Source: an uncultured Desulfomonile sp.
GTDB lineage: Bacteria > Desulfobacterota > Desulfomonilia > Desulfomonilales > Desulfomonilaceae
NCBI GenBank assembly: GCA_903853735.1
Contig: CAINUH010000518.1
Coordinates: forward strand, 1-11,294
Length of the DNA stretch: 11,294 nt
Reading direction: 5' to 3'
Below, piece after piece: positions 1 through 7,118 of the stretch (position 1 is its first letter; each line of letters opens with the position of its first letter). Under the pieces are notes generated by a model. That model saw only the letters and a program-made list of their open reading frames with translations, had not been told where the DNA came from and did not search any database. Made by a program: the position numbers and the translations under genes.

Positions 1-812
1 ACGATGGTGACAACGAGGTCAAGGCTCTGAGTCGCCGTTTTCACAACTTGATCGACGACGTAGATCAGGCCAAGACAAAACTAAAATGGAGCCGTGAGCA
101 TCTTCAACAGGTGGAAAAATGGGCCCTTGTCGGTAAACTGGCAGCCGGCGTTGCTCATAGTGTGAGAAACCCCCTGACTTCAGTCAAAATGAGGTTGTTT
201 TCTATGGAAAGGACCCTGGCGCTGTCCCTCAGCCAGAAGGAGGATTTTGAAGTCATCTCAGAAGAAATCCGCCACATCGACACTATTGTCGGCAACTTTC
301 TCGAGTTTTCCCGACCGCCAAAACTGAAGATGCAGAAGATAAGCCCCTCAGATACGGTGGACATGGCAGTCCAACTGTTGAGACATCGCCTCGAATCTTA
401 CGAGGTGAAGGTTGAGGTTAAGCGTGAAGGAAGGCTTCGTGAAATCCAGGGAGACCCTGACCAGTTGAAGGAAGTTTTCGTGAACTTAATGCTCAACGCT
501 TGTGAGGCCATGGTAGACGGAGGCTCCATTGTTATTCAAGAGGACGAAGGCGCCTCGGATGCCCTCGGCTCCGTGGCGATAATAAGAGTCAGCGATGATG
601 GCCCTGGTGTGCCGGAACCAATTCAAGAGAAACTTTTTCAGCCTTTCTTCAGCACCAAGGAAGAGGGCACCGGTCTGGGGCTTAGTATCGTGGCCCGCAT
701 TGTGGAAGAACATGGAGGCTGGATCGATCTCAAGTCACGAGAGGGAGAAGGCGCCACTTTCGTGATCACTCTACCAAAGGGGGAGAAGGAATCGTGGGCA
801 AAATCCTTATAG
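1..812 (+). CDS. Sensor histidine kinase, C-terminal part (5' end outside window)
   Basis: The reading frame is open to the window edge (first whole codon at 3), so only about 269 C-terminal residues are visible and the sensor region is missing. The first visible residues (DNEVKALSRRF) resemble the end of a HAMP domain. A HisKA dimerisation helix follows with the H-box AAGVAHSVRNPL, the phospho-accepting His codon lying at 156-158. A complete HATPase_c domain comes next: N-box (NLMLNACEAM), G1 box (SDDGPGVP), F-box (LFQPFFSTK) and G2 box (GTGLGLSI). The protein should autophosphorylate and signal to the regulator encoded immediately downstream, which overlaps it by 19 bp. It resembles NtrB/AtoS/ZraS-type kinases. 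An oddity is that the residue after the His is Ser, where most HisKA kinases have Glu or Asp. The cytoplasmic kinase assignment is firm; the signal sensed cannot be read from this window. Confidence 0.93.
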   Translation, partial: DGDNEVKALSRRFHNLIDDVDQAKTKLKWSREHLQQVEKWALVGKLAAGVAHSVRNPLTSVKMRLFSMERTLALSLSQKEDFEVISEEIRHIDTIVGNFLEFSRPPKLKMQKISPSDTVDMAVQLLRHRLESYEVKVEVKREGRLREIQGDPDQLKEVFVNLMLNACEAMVDGGSIVIQEDEGASDALGSVAIIRVSDDGPGVPEPIQEKLFQPFFSTKEEGTGLGLSIVARIVEEHGGWIDLKSREGEGATFVITLPKGEKESWAKSL

Positions 813-2224
813 TAGACGATGACGCGCAGTTGCGACACAGTTTTGCAAAACTCCTCACGGCAGAGGGTCATGGGGTAAAGACGACTCCTACTGGAGAAGG
901 AGGGCTTGAGGCGATAATGTCGAGCCTTCCGGATCTCGTCATCATGGATGTGCGTTTGCCCGGTATGGACGGGCTGCAAACTTTTCAGACCATGCACGAA
1001 ATCCAGCCTAAATTACCCGTAATAGTCATGACGGCTTATGGAAGCACCGAAACTGCCATTCAAGCCACTAAGCTCGGGGCGTTCGATTACGTACTGAAGC
1101 CGTTCGATATTCCTGAGATGTTGACGACCATAGAAAAGGCTCTGGAAGCGGGCAGGTTTATGCGCGCGCGTGTCGAAGTGGACCCTGCGCCGGGAGCTGA
1201 TTCTACGGAAGCGATTTTCGGGCGCAGCAAGGCGATGCATGAGGTTTACAAGGCCATAGGCCGCGTGGCTTCGACTGACGCCACTGTCTTGATTCGGGGA
1301 GAATCCGGGACCGGGAAAGAATTAGTCGCCAGAGCGATCTACCATCACAGCGTCAAAACTGACAAGCCATTTCTGGTGATTAACTGCGTGGCCATTCCCG
1401 AAACCCTCCTGGAGAGCGAGCTTTTTGGTTACGAGAAAGGGGCCTTCACCGGTGCGGCCAACCGACGTATGGGTAAGATTGAGCAAGCTGATTGCGGAAC
1501 CGTTTTCCTGGACGAGATTGGCGACATGCCGTTCAGCATTCAGGCCAAAATCCTGAGGTTGCTCCAAGAAAAAAATATTGAGCGCCTGGGAGGACGCTCC
1601 CCCATTCCTGTTGACGTCAGGGTCATCGCCGCAACCAATAGGGATTTGGAAGCGGCTCTCTCAGAAGAAAGGTTCCGTGAAGATCTCTATTATCGACTTA
1701 AGGTTGTCACTCTCCACCTGCCGCCGTTGCGCGAGCGAGCGGGTGATATTTCAATGTTGGCTGACTATTTCCTGCGACGTTTTGCCAAAGAGATGAACAT
1801 TGACAGCCCAGGGATCACAGGTGAGGCCAAGAATATTATGGAACATTATACCTGGCCCGGAAACGTGCGAGAACTTGCTAACACCATTCAAAAAGCACTC
1901 ATTTTCAGCAGAGGCTCGCCAATAAGCGGAGAAGAGATTTCCCAGGCAATTAGGGGAGAGAATACCTTCCGGGAAGTCCAGAGCGCGAGTCAGCGGGACT
2001 CCATGATTCAGTGGGCTCGCCGGGCTTTGGCCTCGAACCGTGGAGACAAAACCTTCAATGACATAATTGATCGGTTTGCCGCGATGCTCATCACCGAAGC
2101 CTTGAACATGACTGGGGGCAACCGATCGCGAGCTGCGAAGCTGCTTGGCTTGTCAAGGCCGACTCTATTAGCCAGAATAGAAAAATACCGAATTAAGATA
2201 GAAACTGCCGCCAAGAATGATTGA
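794..2224 (+). CDS. NtrC-family sigma-54-dependent response regulator
   Basis: A 476-residue, full-length NtrC-type activator. The receiver domain (about 1-120) has the acidic pocket D8-D10, phospho-acceptor D52, T80 and K102. The AAA+ domain (about 142-370) has Walker A GESGTGKE at 170-177, the sigma-54 contact loop GAFTGA at 217-222 and Walker B GTVFLDE at 236-242. A Fis-type helix-turn-helix lies at about 441-465 (GGNRSRAAKLLGLSRPTLL). All motifs needed to activate RNA polymerase-sigma-54 by ATP hydrolysis are intact. The start is a GTG at 794 inside the kinase gene's 3' end, preceded by a purine-rich Shine-Dalgarno stretch at 776-790; the 19-bp overlap implies translational coupling with its cognate kinase. 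Its targets are unknown: I found no convincing -24/-12 promoter in the window. It is of the AtoC/ZraR/NtrC type, but no specific symbol is justified. Confidence 0.95.
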   Translation: MGKILIVDDDAQLRHSFAKLLTAEGHGVKTTPTGEGGLEAIMSSLPDLVIMDVRLPGMDGLQTFQTMHEIQPKLPVIVMTAYGSTETAIQATKLGAFDYVLKPFDIPEMLTTIEKALEAGRFMRARVEVDPAPGADSTEAIFGRSKAMHEVYKAIGRVASTDATVLIRGESGTGKELVARAIYHHSVKTDKPFLVINCVAIPETLLESELFGYEKGAFTGAANRRMGKIEQADCGTVFLDEIGDMPFSIQAKILRLLQEKNIERLGGRSPIPVDVRVIAATNRDLEAALSEERFREDLYYRLKVVTLHLPPLRERAGDISMLADYFLRRFAKEMNIDSPGITGEAKNIMEHYTWPGNVRELANTIQKALIFSRGSPISGEEISQAIRGENTFREVQSASQRDSMIQWARRALASNRGDKTFNDIIDRFAAMLITEALNMTGGNRSRAAKLLGLSRPTLLARIEKYRIKIETAAKND

Positions 2225-2297
2225 TCAGAGACCCGGTCCTGACTATATTGATAAGGCAGACATTTGAATACGAGAAATAGTGAAGTGAGACATAGCC

Positions 2298-2708
2298 ATG
2301 ACCCCGATAAACATTGAAGTCATCATGCCGATGCTCACCAGCCTCGAGTTCGGGTGCAGCAAATGCGGCATCTTGTTTAACCAACTCGGTCTGGAGAAGG
2401 ATTACCGAAGCTCGTGCAGCGACGAATATCCGGAGGAATTAAGGCAGGAGGCCGCGGCCATTCTGGATGCCTTGCGTGGGCTCTCCAGTCTCTATAAGCA
2501 TCGCATAAGGTTCAAATTGATTGACGCCCAGTCTCCACTCGGCCTGTGGAAGCTGATCCGGCACCGCATCTTCAAGTTACCGGCTTTCATTGTGGACAAC
2601 AAGCACGTCTGTTCGGGATGCGACCGGGAAAAACTCGAACCGTTTATTGACATGGGGATTCATGAGGCTTCGCTGGAATTGATAGCCGATGTCGGCCGGA
2701 AGCACTAG
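2298..2708 (+). CDS. Thioredoxin-like small protein with two CxxC motifs
   Basis: 136 residues, ATG start with a weak purine-rich stretch (GAAGTGAG, 2282-2289) upstream. The N-terminal part (IEVIMPM...) looks like a first beta strand, followed by a CSKC motif at C20-C23 at the place expected for a thioredoxin-fold active site. The segment FKLPAFIVDNK (about 92-102) resembles the cis-proline loop and following strand of thioredoxin folds, with P95 as the candidate cis-Pro. A second pair, C105-C108 (CSGC), follows directly, and there is one further Cys at 40. The conserved-looking centre LIDAQSPLGLWK (74-85) is not part of any named domain I can place. No signal peptide is visible, so it is probably cytoplasmic. 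It lies 73 bp after the NtrC-type gene on the same strand and may be co-transcribed with it. A disulfide/redox or metal-binding role is inference; the exact family is not recognised. Confidence 0.72.
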   Translation: MTPINIEVIMPMLTSLEFGCSKCGILFNQLGLEKDYRSSCSDEYPEELRQEAAAILDALRGLSSLYKHRIRFKLIDAQSPLGLWKLIRHRIFKLPAFIVDNKHVCSGCDREKLEPFIDMGIHEASLELIADVGRKH

Positions 2709-2748
2709 GGGCTATTCTCCGAGTCGGTACAGTGATGTCATAGGACGT

Positions 2749-2778
2749 AGGGGAACCCCCCCCGTGGGTGTCGCCCCT
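2749..2778. terminator. GC-rich stem-loop between convergent genes (possible terminator)
   Basis: AGGGG at 2749-2753 can pair with CCCCT at 2774-2778, and ACCC at 2755-2758 with GGGT at 2766-2769 inside it. The element lies in the 134-bp gap where the thioredoxin-like gene (plus) and the second ArsA-like gene (minus) converge, where a shared terminator would be expected. It includes a run of eight C. No T-tract follows on either strand, so it is at best an imperfect intrinsic terminator. An AT-rich stretch at about 2786-2812 is also present. Confidence 0.25.
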
Positions 2779-2842
2779 CTCAGATCATCAATTTAATCAT
2801 ATTTGATTTGATTGCCCGAACGCCGGACGGCTCACCTGGACG

Positions 2843-3823
2843 TTAAATCATAAGGTGCTCGACCATCCTCATCAGCATGGGCCCGCCCTTTACCTCGGTT
2901 TCGAACAAGGGGATCACCGCTCTCACCCTGTCTCCGAAAATCCGCCAGATCTCTTCCATGTGTTCGTCCTGCATCGACACCCGGTTTCTGACGAATTCCG
3001 CGGAGTCCTCTTTGACCTGATCTTTCGGAATGATCCCATTCACAACTACTCCGCCCACTGGGATTCCGAACTCGTAGAACCAGTTGATAAAGCGAGTTAT
3101 AACCGCGATGGGGAGGCTCTCGGGAAGGGTGACAAAGAAAAACGCAGTCAGTGCCTCATCGGTCAACAGCTCCTTCGCGTGGGCCATTCTGTCTTTGAAG
3201 CCAAGCAAGTAATCCAGCAGGGGATCTTTTTCCTCTTTCTTGGAAAACGACAGCAATTCGCGAAGAGACTTCGCCTCTTCGCGGCTTTTCAGCATCTTTT
3301 CGACCCACATGGAATAGACCTTGGACATACCGAGGAGCCTTCTCGCATTCGCTGTCGGGGCTGTGTCAAAAACGTAGAAGTCATACTCGTCTTTGAACAT
3401 GAGATCCATCATGTTCTCGAACATCGCGGACTCTTCGAAGGCCGGATTCATTGTGGCCGTCTCTATAAAATCTTCAGCTTTCGTCGTAATATCTGCGAAC
3501 TTCAGGAACCAGTTGATCTTTTCGCGTATTTCTTTTTTGGAACGCTCGATTGTATCACGGGTGTCGATCTCGAAAGCATAGCAGTTTTCCTCGTCACACA
3601 CCACCACAGGCTTGCCGAACACGTTCTGTTCAAAGAGGTTGGAAAGGCTATGAACGGGATTTGTAGAGGCAAGCAGGGTTTTTCTGCCCTGTTTAGCGGA
3701 CCACAGGGCCGCGGCGCCGGCCATAGCAGTCTTTCCTACGCCGCCTTTACCCCCGAAAAAGATGTATTTCATTCGGGGATGATCCGTTAGGAATTTTTGC
3801 ATGTTGATCGTAATATGGTTCAC
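2843..3823 (-). CDS. ArsA/Get3-like ATPase with Asn in place of the switch I Asp
   Basis: 326 residues, one ArsA domain (classical ArsA has two in about 580 residues; Get3 has one). The deviant Walker A GGKGGVGKTA is at 24-33 with the signature Lys K26. Switch I reads STNPVHSL (53-60), where the family has STDPAHSL: the catalytic Asp (Get3 D57) is Asn55, codon at 3659-3661. Switch II DTAPTANARRLL begins at D153; the usual GH is AN. ArsA's metalloid-binding cysteines are not evident, though a C76-x4-C81 pair is present. The start is GTG at 3823, supported by AGGGGG six bases upstream; an in-frame ATG eight codons in lacks such support. It lies 18 bp after the paralogous ATPase and is the last gene of the apparent cstA operon. 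P-loop ATPase membership is certain; an arsenite pump role is unlikely. I infer a partner subunit for the paralogue, perhaps in membrane-protein targeting or assembly. Confidence 0.88.
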   Translation of the reverse strand: MNHITINMQKFLTDHPRMKYIFFGGKGGVGKTAMAGAAALWSAKQGRKTLLASTNPVHSLSNLFEQNVFGKPVVVCDEENCYAFEIDTRDTIERSKKEIREKINWFLKFADITTKAEDFIETATMNPAFEESAMFENMMDLMFKDEYDFYVFDTAPTANARRLLGMSKVYSMWVEKMLKSREEAKSLRELLSFSKKEEKDPLLDYLLGFKDRMAHAKELLTDEALTAFFFVTLPESLPIAVITRFINWFYEFGIPVGGVVVNGIIPKDQVKEDSAEFVRNRVSMQDEHMEEIWRIFGDRVRAVIPLFETEVKGGPMLMRMVEHLMI

Positions 3824-3841
3824 AGTATACCCCCTGCCGCC

Positions 3842-4819
3842 TCAAAAATCGCCAAACATGGCCTTGGCAAGTTTTTCAATCATGGGCAATCCAGTGACAT
3901 CACGTTCCATCTCGGGAACTGAAGCGAGAATCTGGTCCCCAAAATCTCTGTCTATCACCTTGAGATAGTGCTCCTGCATAAGGAAACGGTTCTTCAAGTA
4001 CTCGGGGATATTCTTCTCTTTGAGTTCCTCTGGCAGGACACGATTCATAATGTAACCGCTAAGGGGAACGTCGAACTTGGCGAAGAGTTCGGCTGCTTTC
4101 ATTGTATCCTTGATTACCATCTCCTCGGCGGTAAGGACGAAGAAAAATGCCGTCTTTTCCTTGTCGGTCAATATCCTCGATGATTTGTTGATCCGCTCCT
4201 TTATGTAGAGCAACTCGTTCAGGATAGCGTCTTCATCGAGTTCCTTCTCCCGTCGCATGACAGCCGCCACCTGGTCGTACTCCCGCATTTGTTCTCTGAG
4301 GCCGGTTATCTTGTCTATCCAAGCATCATAGACAGAGGCCATGCTCAGATAATACAGGGCGTGCCCCAATGGAACGAGGTCATAGATGTAGTAATCGTAA
4401 CCGCCATGCACAACGATGTCGACCACTTCATCAAAGATGGCGCTCTCTTCCATGGCAGGCTCAGCCGCCGCCGCCTGAATATAACTTTCTATTTCCTCCG
4501 GGATTTTATCCATTCCGTACATATCCAGGATCTTTTGACGAATCTCCTGCTGGTACTCTTTTACCCGTTGATCGGCGTCGATTTCCTGGGCATAAAGATT
4601 GGGAATAATCTCAGTCGGACCTTTTCCGAAGATGTCCCTCTGGAATATGTCCGTGAGAGATGCCTGGGGATCGACGGAAAAGACCAAAACCTTTTTTCCT
4701 GTCTTGGCCAGATAATACGACGTGGCTGCGGAAAATGTCGTCTTGCCCAGTCCGCCTTTGCCTCCAAACATTATGTATCGCCGGTCCGGGTACTGTTCAA
4801 AAATCTTGGCTAAAGACAT
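3842..4819 (-). CDS. ArsA/Get3-like ATPase with divergent switch II
   Basis: 325 residues, a single ArsA domain clearly paralogous to the next gene (shared GGKGG.GKT, the SLxxxF...FGK stretch, the PAxEESAxF segment near 121-129, and TAFFFVxxxE). Walker A GGKGGLGKTT is at 19-28 with signature Lys K21. Switch I SVDPQASLTD (48-57) keeps the catalytic Asp as D50, but the usual His is Ala. Switch II is DLVPLGHALYYL from D147: the Mg-associated Asp and the GH pair are kept, while the TAPT of DTAPTGH is replaced by LVPL. ATG start at 4819 with an AAGGGG Shine-Dalgarno-like stretch a few bases upstream. There are no cysteine triads for arsenite. It is located 125 bp after the small cstA-linked gene and 18 bp before its paralogue, so the two ATPases are very likely co-translated. 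It may be the hydrolysing half of a heterodimer (inference). It could alternatively be a more general MinD/ArsA-type membrane ATPase. Confidence 0.88.
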   Translation of the reverse strand: MSLAKIFEQYPDRRYIMFGGKGGLGKTTFSAATSYYLAKTGKKVLVFSVDPQASLTDIFQRDIFGKGPTEIIPNLYAQEIDADQRVKEYQQEIRQKILDMYGMDKIPEEIESYIQAAAAEPAMEESAIFDEVVDIVVHGGYDYYIYDLVPLGHALYYLSMASVYDAWIDKITGLREQMREYDQVAAVMRREKELDEDAILNELLYIKERINKSSRILTDKEKTAFFFVLTAEEMVIKDTMKAAELFAKFDVPLSGYIMNRVLPEELKEKNIPEYLKNRFLMQEHYLKVIDRDFGDQILASVPEMERDVTGLPMIEKLAKAMFGDF

Positions 4820-4850
4820 TGGGTTCGCCCCTTATGAAACAGCATGTTGG

Positions 4851-4912
4851 GTTATTATGAGTCGGTCAGTTACGAACGATGCACATCGCCACCGGCCTAC
4901 GACTCTCATAAC
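4851..4912. repeat. Imperfect inverted repeat in the gap before the ArsA pair
   Basis: GTTATTATGAGTCG (4851-4864) and CGACTCTCATAAC (4900-4912) are imperfectly complementary arms of about 13 bp, separated by 35 bases. They fill much of the 125-bp gap between the small cstA-linked gene and the first ATPase gene. In RNA this would form a long interrupted stem inside the operon. It could be an mRNA processing or attenuation element, or a protein-binding site. No T-tract follows, so a simple terminator is unlikely. Confidence 0.4.
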
Positions 4913-4944
4913 AATGAAAATTCAACGGATCTTCGCCGCTGTCC

Positions 4945-5217
4945 TCACGCGAGGGCGTCGGTAAGATCCTTCTCTCTGAGCATTCTGCGTTTCCAGGTTG
5001 AGATCTGGGGAACCACGTAGGGCAGCAGCCGCAACGAATAATATGGCGGTAGAATGGGCACCCCAAGCATATCCCCCATGGTGATAAGTATGAACAAATG
5101 CTCCATGCTTGCCCGAGTTTTCAGGGCAAACCTGGCCGAGTCATGGGCGGCCACCCCGTAGATGAATTCCTTTACGGATTGAAGGAATCCTGATTTCCTC
5201 TTTTCTTTTTCCGACAT
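4945..5217 (-). CDS. Small conserved-looking protein downstream of cstA, function unknown
   Basis: 90 residues from the ATG at 5217. That start is chosen because AGGGAG lies six bases upstream; an in-frame GTG at 5292 would add 25 residues but has no such site. The N-terminus is charged (MSEKEKRKSG), followed by an amphipathic-looking FLQSVKEFIYGVAAHDSA. The central part is notably apolar (MEHLFILITMGDMLGVPILP), with a PPYYSLRLLPYVVP segment and then a basic end (WKRRMLREKD). There is no cleavable signal, and the apolar stretch is interrupted by Gly, Asp and Pro, so peripheral membrane contact or packing against a membrane partner is more likely than a clean transmembrane helix. It starts 80 bp after cstA stops. 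In many bacteria a small YbdD/YjiX protein follows cstA; this one occupies that slot but shows no clear similarity. Role inferred as a CstA accessory. Confidence 0.75.
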   Translation of the reverse strand: MSEKEKRKSGFLQSVKEFIYGVAAHDSARFALKTRASMEHLFILITMGDMLGVPILPPYYSLRLLPYVVPQISTWKRRMLREKDLTDALA

Positions 5218-5223
5218 ACCTTG

Positions 5224-5229
5224 CTCCCT
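5224..5229 (-). promoter_or_regulatory. Ribosome binding site fixing the start of the small cstA-linked gene
   Basis: Reading the minus strand, AGGGAG occupies 5229 down to 5224 and is separated by six bases from the ATG at 5217. This favours the 90-residue product over the longer GTG-initiated version starting at 5292. Confidence 0.6.
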
Positions 5230-5297
5230 GTAGAGATGCGTAAAGGGACGGCGAATATCTTCAATTGGATGGAATTCCCCGTCCCACGTCACTGATA

Positions 5298-6986
5298 CTA
5301 TGCTTTAGAAGGTGCGGCCTGTCCCCTGACGGCCCGGAACCTCTGAAACGCCTTGTAACCTTCCCATGCAAGAATGAGGGCTGCCACAACCAGAAACACC
5401 GCCACGATTCCCATGAGCGTGTTGCCGATTAAGGCCTCGCCCTTCACTGCGCCGGAAAGCACTTTGACCACCAGCAGGTTGTACGAGGTGTACAGAAGAG
5501 CCGCGACAGTCGTCACGAACATAAATATCATTGGATAGAAAGCCCAGGCAGCCGACCTACCCTCAGAGACCAGCCAGGCGGAAATGAGCAGCAACGCCAG
5601 AGATGCCATCAACTGGTTGGCGCCGCCGAAGAGCACCCACAGATACTGCCACCAGCCGGTCATGACCAAAATGATGCCGAGAATACTCGCCACGATTGTC
5701 CCGACATGCGGGTTTTTAAAAACAGGACTGACATCGCTCAATAGTTCGGAAGTGGCTACTCTCATGAATCGAACAACCAACTGCATAATCGTAACGGCGA
5801 GGATGATCATCATGACGCTTCCGTAGGCCCTTCCGTACTCCATGGGTAAACCCACGGCCGAAAGGAACTTGCCTACACCGGCAGCAAATACTCCACCCGG
5901 TCCCTTGGCCACGGCAGCGCCGTAATCAGCCGCAGACGAAAAAATGGTTCCCGCTATGATCAGGGCAAACAGGGCAAGCATCATTTCCAGGAACATTACG
6001 CCTGCGCCCACCGGCCTGGCATCCAACTCACTTTCCAATTGTCGAGCAGTTCCTGAACTGGATACTATACTGTGCCAACCGGATATGGCTCCACAAGCTA
6101 TTGTCACAAACATGATGGGCCACACGGGGCCGATGGGAATCGAGAACTGGGTAAAAGCGGGTAAGGTAAAATCAGGATGAAGAATGAAAATGCCGACAAT
6201 ACCGAAAAAGAGCCCCAAGAACACTATGTAGGATGCCACGTAGTTGATGGGGAGAGCAAATCGCCATATCGGCAACACCGAAGCAAAGTAGCAGAAAACA
6301 AACGCTGCTATGGCCCACACCCACCTGTTTTCGGAAACAGCCTTCCCGAGCATCTGATCCGAGGGAAACAGGGTTCCCAGGACTATACCGAGCATCGCGA
6401 TAACCACGGTGACGACGGTCGTCAGAATAATGTCCTTTTTCCAACGATAGATCATCTGCCCGGCAAGCACACCTCCAATGGTCAGAAACAGCCACGCCAT
6501 CGGCGCTGCCTTAAGTCCAACTGCGGTACTGACCACTACGTTTCCGAACGCTCCAACAATGAGCAGAAGGTAGAAATAGATAAACGAGAGCAGTAATACT
6601 CTGGCCCGAGGCGAGATCAGCCTGTGGCTCAAACCGCCGAACGAAGCGCCCTCGTTCCTCATGGCGATCATACAACTGCCATAGTCATGGACCCAACCGA
6701 TGAAAAAGGTCCCGAGCAGGATCCATAGCACGGCGGGCAGCCATCCCCATTGAATCGCAATGATGGGCCCTATGATGGGCCCCGCACCCGCAATAGATTT
6801 GAACTGATATCCGTAGAGAATATTCCTGCTGGTAGGCATAAACTCCACGCCGTCCATGTACATCTTGGCCGGAGTAGCCCTATTTGGGTCAGCTTGCATA
6901 ATTTTTGAGTCAATATACTTCGCATAGAAACGGTAGCCGATGTAGGCGACCACAAAACCCAGAATCAACACGAATATTGCATTCAT
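5298..6986 (-). CDS. cstA: CstA-family carbon starvation protein / pyruvate-peptide transporter
   Basis: 562 residues, polytopic with roughly 14-16 apolar segments. The N-terminus follows the family pattern: a first membrane helix, YRFYAKYIDSKI, then DPNRATPAKMYMDGVEFMPT and FKSIAGAGPIIGPIIA. The mid-protein signature SGWHSIVSSSGTARQLESE followed by DARPVGAG is also typical. CstA proteins (E. coli CstA, BtsT/YjiY) move pyruvate or peptides across the inner membrane. This one is shorter than the E. coli protein (about 700 residues), as in many non-enteric members. ATG start with AAGGGG at 6994-6999, seven bases upstream. It heads an apparent four-gene operon with the small gene and two ArsA-like ATPases, and a sigma-70-like promoter lies about 130 bp upstream. 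The substrate here is not determined; next to a carboxylase/CoA-ligase operon, a carboxylate or keto-acid is possible but unproven. Confidence 0.93.
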   Translation of the reverse strand: MNAIFVLILGFVVAYIGYRFYAKYIDSKIMQADPNRATPAKMYMDGVEFMPTSRNILYGYQFKSIAGAGPIIGPIIAIQWGWLPAVLWILLGTFFIGWVHDYGSCMIAMRNEGASFGGLSHRLISPRARVLLLSFIYFYLLLIVGAFGNVVVSTAVGLKAAPMAWLFLTIGGVLAGQMIYRWKKDIILTTVVTVVIAMLGIVLGTLFPSDQMLGKAVSENRWVWAIAAFVFCYFASVLPIWRFALPINYVASYIVFLGLFFGIVGIFILHPDFTLPAFTQFSIPIGPVWPIMFVTIACGAISGWHSIVSSSGTARQLESELDARPVGAGVMFLEMMLALFALIIAGTIFSSAADYGAAVAKGPGGVFAAGVGKFLSAVGLPMEYGRAYGSVMMIILAVTIMQLVVRFMRVATSELLSDVSPVFKNPHVGTIVASILGIILVMTGWWQYLWVLFGGANQLMASLALLLISAWLVSEGRSAAWAFYPMIFMFVTTVAALLYTSYNLLVVKVLSGAVKGEALIGNTLMGIVAVFLVVAALILAWEGYKAFQRFRAVRGQAAPSKA

Positions 6987-7118
6987 TCTCTGACCCCTTT
7001 CTCAAATTGTTCGGGCTCCGACCAACACGATGAGAGCCGGAAGACCATTTCACACTTTTCTGAATCAACTCAGTAAGACACGCAGCACCCCAAATGGGCT
7101 TCAGCAAACGTTTTGTTG

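Noticed and set aside
2225..2297. Sigma-54 -24/-12 promoter before the thioredoxin-like gene
   Set aside because: No GG-N10-GC arrangement resembling the consensus could be found in the 73-bp gap.
2855..3790. Plus-strand open frame of 311 codons opposite the ArsA-like gene
   Set aside because: It lies wholly antisense to a gene with clear P-loop ATPase motifs, and its translation is rich in His, Phe and Arg with no recognisable domain; it is a mirror of codon bias.
4289..4813. Plus-strand open frame of 174 codons opposite the other ArsA-like gene
   Set aside because: Antisense to the clear ATPase coding region and without supporting signals.
2843..4819. Arsenite resistance operon (ArsA as the arsenical pump ATPase)
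   Set aside because: No arsB, arsR, arsC or arsD is present, the metalloid-binding cysteines of ArsA are not evident, and the catalytic motifs are altered.
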